From a bacterium (lineage in GTDB: Bacteria > Vulcanimicrobiota > Vulcanimicrobiia > Vulcanimicrobiales > Vulcanimicrobiaceae), in contig JAJYMV010000147.1 of assembly GCA_021786705.1 (NCBI GenBank), positions 1 through 36,817 on the forward strand: a stretch of 36,817 nt of DNA, read 5' to 3'. Positions 33,013 through 36,817 of the stretch are shown here, in pieces (within the stretch, counting starts at the first letter, position 1; every line of letters starts with the position of its first letter). Position numbers and translations under genes: made by a program. Under the pieces are notes generated by a model, which was given only the letters and a program-made list of their open reading frames with translations, was not told where the DNA came from and ran no database searches.

Positions 33013-33092
33013 CTGTCATGCCGAGTAGGCTGCCCCTTCGACTCGCTTCGCTCGCTCAGGACAGGCTCCGCGCCGAATCGAGGCACCGTACG
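33013..33092. repeat. probable dispersed 'SERSESKG'-type intergenic repeat
   Basis: The segment around ccccttcgactcgcttcgct, then cgctcaggacaggctc, translates on the minus strand as PVLSERSESKG. I recall that peptide from a widespread family of palindromic intergenic repeats in GC-rich genomes. It lies between the bidirectional terminator and the OsmC-like stop, with different texture from the surrounding coding DNA. Boundaries are approximate. Copy number elsewhere cannot be seen here. Confidence 0.6.
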
Positions 33093-33099
33093 GCCGCGA

Positions 33100-33543
33100 T
33101 TACGAGGTGCTGAGCGTGACCTCGACGGCGATCCCCTGGCGCACGCTTGCGGTGACGGTGCAGAAGTCCTCGAAGAGCGCGCGGCATCGTTCGAAGCGCT
33201 CGCGGTGCTCCTCGGCGATCTCCGCGTGCAGTTCGACCTCGATCGCCCCGATCCGCAGGCGGCCGCGTTCGTTGCGCGCTTTGTGAATCGAGACATCGGC
33301 GCGCAATCCATCGAGCGACGCGTGCGCTTTTCCGACGCAGAATAGCAGGCTCGAGGCCAAGCAGCTGCCGACCGCCGCGCCGAGCATCGTATCGGGGCTG
33401 GGGCCGCGCGCCTCACCGAGCGGAGGGCCCTCCTCGACGAAAAACTCCGGCACGCTCGTCTCTTCGACGCGGACGAGAAATTCGTAGCCCTCGCGCCGTT
33501 CCAGGCGCACTTTCGTCGGCTGGGGCTCTTCGTGGACGGCCAT
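33100..33543 (-). CDS. OsmC-family protein, putative thiol peroxidase
   Basis: This 147-aa protein has the OsmC fold order: N-terminal beta strands (TKVRLERREGYEFLVRVEE), SPDTMLGAAVGSCLASSLLFCVGKA with C61, and C-terminal FCTVTASVRQGIAVEVTL with C128. C61 and C128 sit where OsmC/Ohr enzymes have the catalytic pair that reduces organic hydroperoxides. Other Cys are C69 and C120. Some family members bind other ligands, so activity is inferred. ATG 33543 precedes a compact 134-bp gap to the divergent membrane protein. Confidence 0.88.
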   Translation of the reverse strand: MAVHEEPQPTKVRLERREGYEFLVRVEETSVPEFFVEEGPPLGEARGPSPDTMLGAAVGSCLASSLLFCVGKAHASLDGLRADVSIHKARNERGRLRIGAIEVELHAEIAEEHRERFERCRALFEDFCTVTASVRQGIAVEVTLSTS

Positions 33544-33677
33544 ATCGATCTCCTCATCGGCGTGCGGTGGAATGCTCCAACTCCCACACAGAGACGCGCT
33601 CGCTCTCCCGCACTCCTGCGCGCGCTCGTCGAGCAGCCTAGTGGGAGCGAACGAGCGACCGGGAGAAGAGCGCCCGC

Positions 33678-34166
33678 ATGCCTCCCACTCCTCGCCAATA
33701 CCCCGCGATCCTCGCCCGCGGCATCCTCGCCGGCATCGTCGGTGCGATCCTGATCGACGGCTTCCTCTACGTCACCCAAGTGCGCCCCCAAGGCGGCACG
33801 ATGCAGCAATTCTGGAGCGTCGTCGCCATGGCGGCGATGGGGAAAGCGATCCTCGCCGATCCGCTCGCACCGCTCTACGGCGCGATCGTTCACCTCTTGG
33901 TCTCCCTGGTATGGGGCGTGGCCTTCGCCTGGGTCGCCGCCTCGCAACCATTTATTGCGAAGCGCTGGCTACCCTCGGGGCTCGCCTACGGAGTCGTGGT
34001 CTACATCGCAATGGATGTCGTCATGCTCGCAGCGGGAATATTGCAGAACCCCAAGACGCCGAACGATTTTATCTTCCAGCTCCTCGCGCACACGGTGTTC
34101 TTCGGCTTGCCGATCGCCTGGATCGTCGCGGCGATGACCCCCGCCTCTACCGACGCGCCGGCGTAG
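33678..34166 (+). CDS. four-helix membrane protein, unknown function
   Basis: This 162-aa ORF shows four hydrophobic segments: about 10-31 (AILARGILAGIVGAILIDGFLY), 62-88 (LAPLYGAIVHLLVSLVWGVAFAWVA), 98-122 (LPSGLAYGVVVYIAMDVVMLAAGIL) and 132-152 (FQLLAHTVFFGLPIAWIVAAM). No family is recognised with confidence. gggagaag about 12 nt before ATG 33678 may be the SD. It ends 1 nt before the alanine racemase GTG, so the two are probably co-transcribed. A link to cell-wall precursor metabolism is only positional. Confidence 0.75.
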   Translation: MPPTPRQYPAILARGILAGIVGAILIDGFLYVTQVRPQGGTMQQFWSVVAMAAMGKAILADPLAPLYGAIVHLLVSLVWGVAFAWVAASQPFIAKRWLPSGLAYGVVVYIAMDVVMLAAGILQNPKTPNDFIFQLLAHTVFFGLPIAWIVAAMTPASTDAPA

Positions 34167-34167
34167 C

Positions 34168-35289
34168 GTGAACGGCACGCTCGAAATATCGCTCGCGGCG
34201 CTGCGCGCGAACGCCGAGGCGCTGCGCGCGCTCGTCGCGCCGACGCATGCGGCATTCGTCGTGAAGGGCAACGCGTACGGCCACGGAGCCCCGGAGGTCG
34301 CGCGCGCCGTTGAAGCGGGAGCGCGTTATCTTTGCGTCTACACGATCGATGAGGCGCTCGCACTGCGCGCCGCAGGAATCGGCGCACCGGTGCTCGTGCT
34401 CGGCCCCGTTCCCGCCGCATCGCTGCGTGCCGCCGTCGAAAACGATTGCGAGTTGCCGCTCTGGGACGAGCGCGGCTACCTTCACGATCTCGCCACTGCG
34501 GCGCGCGCCTGCGGAAAGAGCGCGCGCGTGCATCTCAAAATTAATACCGGGCTCAATCGCTTCGGTATCGCGCCCGACCAATGCGATGCCATGCTCGATG
34601 CCGTCGCGAGCGTTCGCGACGTCGAAATCGTCGGCGTCTTTTCGCACCTCGCCGCCGCCGAAGAGATCGACTCTCCGTACACCCAGTACCAGCTCGCGCG
34701 CTTTTCGATCGCGCGCGAACGCGTGCGCGCGCGCTTTCCGGCGGCGCAACACCATATCGCGGCCTCGGCGGCGGCGATGCTCTGGCCGCAATCGCGGCTC
34801 GATATCGCCCGCTTCGGCATCGCGCTCTACGGGCTCTGGCCCTCGGAGCAGACGCGCGCGGCGATGGGCGAATCCGGCATCGCATTGCGCCCCGCACTCG
34901 CGTATCGCTCGCAATTGGTGGTCACCCGCGAGATCGAAGCGGGTGAAGCGGTCGGCTACGGGTGCACCTTCCACGCACCGCGGGCGATGCGCATCGGGGT
35001 GCTGCCGCTCGGCTACGCCGACGGTATCCCACGGCTGCTCTCCGGCAACGGCAGCTTTCTCATCGACGGCGCGCGGTGCGCGATTCTCGGACGGATCGCG
35101 ATGAATACCACCGTGCTCGATCTGAGCCACGCCCCCGCCGCCGGCGTCGGGGCGACGGTGACGCTGATCGGGCGAGACGGGAGTGAAGAGATCGCCGCCG
35201 ACGATTGGGCGCGGTGGGCCCAGACGATCTCCTACGAAATCGTTACCCGGTTGCCCGATACGCTCCCGCGCCGGTTCGTCGAATTATAA
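34168..35289 (+). CDS. alr: alanine racemase
   Basis: This PLP enzyme makes D-alanine for peptidoglycan. K33 in FVVKGNAYGHG is the Schiff-base lysine. Y283 in GVLPLGYADGIPRLL matches the second catalytic base. HLKINTGLNRFGI and YGLWPSEQ are typical of the barrel domain, and the C-terminal beta domain has GYGCTFHAPRAMRIGVLP and CAILGRIAMNTTVLDLS. The latter has N where most Alr proteins have MD. Length (373 aa) is standard. The GTG start at 34168 lies 1 nt after the preceding membrane protein. Its presence implies a normal peptidoglycan wall. Confidence 0.95.
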   Translation: MNGTLEISLAALRANAEALRALVAPTHAAFVVKGNAYGHGAPEVARAVEAGARYLCVYTIDEALALRAAGIGAPVLVLGPVPAASLRAAVENDCELPLWDERGYLHDLATAARACGKSARVHLKINTGLNRFGIAPDQCDAMLDAVASVRDVEIVGVFSHLAAAEEIDSPYTQYQLARFSIARERVRARFPAAQHHIAASAAAMLWPQSRLDIARFGIALYGLWPSEQTRAAMGESGIALRPALAYRSQLVVTREIEAGEAVGYGCTFHAPRAMRIGVLPLGYADGIPRLLSGNGSFLIDGARCAILGRIAMNTTVLDLSHAPAAGVGATVTLIGRDGSEEIAADDWARWAQTISYEIVTRLPDTLPRRFVEL

Positions 35290-35331
35290 ATACCACGTAA
35301 CAAGCAAGCGCTATAGGACGTTTTACGAACG

Positions 35332-36817
35332 ATGCTTCATCCCGCTACCCTTGCAATCATCGTCGGAGGCAGCACATTGCGCGATCGCGCAGTCGTCGTT
35401 CGCCAACGCGCGCTCCTGCCGGTGCGCGCGCTCTCGCAGGCTCTAGGGAGCCGCGTCGACTATCTCCCATCACTGCGCGAAATCGACGTTCGCCGGCCGG
35501 GCGGCGCGACGATTCGCCTCCGGATCGGCTCGCGTTCGGCGTGGATCGGTTCGAAGAGCGCCGCACTCGATGTCGCGCCGCGGATCATCGCCGGGCGCAG
35601 TTACGCGCCGCTGCGGTTTGTCGCCGATGCGCTAAACGTGCGCCTTCATTACAGCGCCGCACGGCATGCCGTCTTCGTTTCGGGAAAAGCATCGAAGGCG
35701 AGCGCGCTCGCGCCGGGGATTAGCGGATTGGTGCCGGTTCCGTATAGCGCGAATGCAACCGCATTCCCCGTCGTCGGCGCGAACATCGACGCTCCGAAAG
35801 TTTCCGCTTCGGCGATCCGCTTGATTCTCGACGGCACCGACGTAACGATGCAAGCGAAGCGAACGGCTCGCGGGATTCTTTATTTGCCGAGTGCGCCATT
35901 GCCGAAGGGCAATCACGTCGCCGAGGTTTCGCTCGATAACGGTGCCACTATCGCCGAACGGTGGGCCTTTACCACCACCGTCAGCGCTGCGATGCCGACG
36001 CCCGAACCCGCACAACCGCCGCTCCCGAGCCAGCAATCGTTTCCGGAGATTCAGTTTTATTCGCTCGACGGCACGACGTTTTCAGCGGGAGATTCCGCCG
36101 AAGTGGAGATGGTCGCTCCGCAGGGCGGATACGCCTACGCGCAAGTCTGTTACAACGGTTGGAGCTATCCGCTCTATCCTAACGCCACCGATCCGCAGAT
36201 CTACGACGGATGGGTCTCGCTCCCATACGGCAGCGACACGCAATTCTGTCCGATTCAAGGCTACTACGTCGACGCGCGCGGCGTTCGGTATCAATCGCCG
36301 TTCTCGATTTTCGTCACGATTTACGGCTCCAATTATTACGGCCACCGCCACGACCACGGGCAACCCTCGCCCACGCCCTCGCCCTCACCGTCGCCGTCGC
36401 CCTCGCCGACGAGCGCACCACCGGTCGGTCGGCGTACCCCGCCGCCGGGGAACTGCCCTCCGGGACTCCGCTGCATTCTCGGTGGAACGCCGGCACCGTT
36501 GCGGCCGCCCTTCGACGGCGGCGTGAAGCGCCCGGGCCCAATCGCGCACCCGATTCCCGTCGCGCATCCGACTCCCACCACGCATCCAGCTCCCACCACG
36601 CATCCCGTCATCGTGCCGCCGCACCACGACGGCGGAGTCAAGCGCCCGGGACCGATCGCGCATCCGATTCCCGTCGCGCATCCGATTCCCACCACGCGCC
36701 CCGTCATCGTGCCGCCGCACCACGACGGCGGAGTCAAGCGCCCGGGACCGATCGCGCGTCCGGTTCCCGTCGCGCATCCGATTCCCGTCGGGCATCCAGC
36801 ACCCACCATGCATCCCG
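35332..36817 (+). CDS. stalk-domain (Cu-amine-oxidase-N-like) protein with Pro-rich repeat tail, 3' end outside window
   Basis: The ORF track lacks this gene because no stop occurs before the window ends. ATG 35332 opens 495 codons without interruption, and an in-frame TAG lies just upstream. About residues 5-125 match the copper amine oxidase N-terminal-like 'stalk' domain twice (VVVRQRALLPVRALSQALG and IIAGRSYAPLRFVADALNVR). About 140-335 hold two beta-rich regions with two Cys (VCYNGWSYPL, QFCPIQGYY). A PSPSPSPSPSP linker follows, then His/Pro repeats (DGGVKRPGPIAHPIPVAHP). Only a short hydrophobic start (LHPATLAIIVGG) is seen, so export is uncertain. It follows alr by 42 nt. A cell-envelope role is inferred. 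Confidence 0.85.
   Translation, partial: MLHPATLAIIVGGSTLRDRAVVVRQRALLPVRALSQALGSRVDYLPSLREIDVRRPGGATIRLRIGSRSAWIGSKSAALDVAPRIIAGRSYAPLRFVADALNVRLHYSAARHAVFVSGKASKASALAPGISGLVPVPYSANATAFPVVGANIDAPKVSASAIRLILDGTDVTMQAKRTARGILYLPSAPLPKGNHVAEVSLDNGATIAERWAFTTTVSAAMPTPEPAQPPLPSQQSFPEIQFYSLDGTTFSAGDSAEVEMVAPQGGYAYAQVCYNGWSYPLYPNATDPQIYDGWVSLPYGSDTQFCPIQGYYVDARGVRYQSPFSIFVTIYGSNYYGHRHDHGQPSPTPSPSPSPSPSPTSAPPVGRRTPPPGNCPPGLRCILGGTPAPLRPPFDGGVKRPGPIAHPIPVAHPTPTTHPAPTTHPVIVPPHHDGGVKRPGPIAHPIPVAHPIPTTRPVIVPPHHDGGVKRPGPIARPVPVAHPIPVGHPAPTMHP
36514..36817. repeat. long tandem repeats (about 96-114 bp) in the stalk protein tail
   Basis: Copies begin at 36514, 36628 and 36724 (gacggcgg-x-gt-x-aagcgcccggg). 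The period is 114 then 96 bp, the 18-bp difference being one extra six-residue Thr-His-Pro-type unit. Shorter 18-bp units (cgcatccgattcccgtc) are nested inside. The array continues past the window. Confidence 0.9.

Noticed and set aside
32856-33947. 363-aa minus-strand ORF covering the OsmC-like gene in another frame
   Set aside because: It crosses the SERSESKG-type repeat and a terminator; the OsmC frame is the real one.

Overview
The window is a 36.8 kb, GC-rich, densely coded stretch of a bacterial chromosome. It carries mostly housekeeping genes with normal bacterial signals: Shine-Dalgarno sites, many 1-4 nt gene overlaps, GTG starts and intrinsic terminators. I see no rRNA, tRNA, CRISPR array, phage or insertion sequence. 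The infC-rpmI-rplT and pheST blocks, CIRCE/HrcA control of chaperones, a YqzL-like micro-gene, MEP-pathway IspH, KorAB ferredoxin oxidoreductase, SARP/BTAD regulators, NHL-type lipoproteins, WxxGxW proteins and a 'stalk-domain' protein together suggest a Terrabacteria-like lineage. Candidatus Eremiobacterota (WPS-2) is my best guess. That placement is inference from gene content, not a computed result.

Layout. 1-1551: translation operon infC-rpmI-rplT, with a long structured leader, a probable AUA start for infC and a terminator. 1602-3956: secreted beta-carbonic anhydrase, convergent Nudix hydrolase, small membrane protein, SpoU-type RNA methyltransferase. 4071-9606: YqzL-like micro-ORF, terminator/attenuator, pheS, pheT, CvpA-like protein, MFS transporter. 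9623-12270 (minus): PKD-like secreted protein and beta-propeller lipoprotein. 12384-15222 (plus, divergent): a 7TM receptor-PAS-SARP fusion followed by a soluble SARP-like regulator. 15219-18132 (minus): hsp20-lon heat-shock operon under a CIRCE-like operator. 18137-22868: secreted hypothetical, alpha/beta hydrolase, Zn-alcohol dehydrogenase, ispH, amino-acid permease. 22865-26647: hypothetical, DUF4282-like membrane protein, korB and korA. 26710-28890: MASE1-GGDEF(degenerate)-EAL. 29032-31183: groES-groEL with terminator, promoter and perfect CIRCE. 31299-32923: tandem WxxGxW-repeat secreted paralogs. 33100-36817: OsmC-like protein, 4-TM protein, alanine racemase and a partial stalk-domain protein with a Pro-rich repeat tail that runs off the window.

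How the parts work together. Two heat-shock units (groESL and hsp20-lon) carry matching HrcA operators, so refolding and proteolysis are probably co-induced. The most unusual element is the membrane receptor-transcription factor at 12384-14483. It fuses a 7TMR-DISM-like module and a PAS domain to a SARP DNA-binding/BTAD module. It lies beside a second SARP-like gene and divergent to two exported proteins, which could form one sensory locus. The translation genes show several layers of RNA-level control: a terminator-like hairpin just before infC, a non-canonical start codon, an infC/rpmI coding overlap, and a terminator only 30 nt upstream of pheS.
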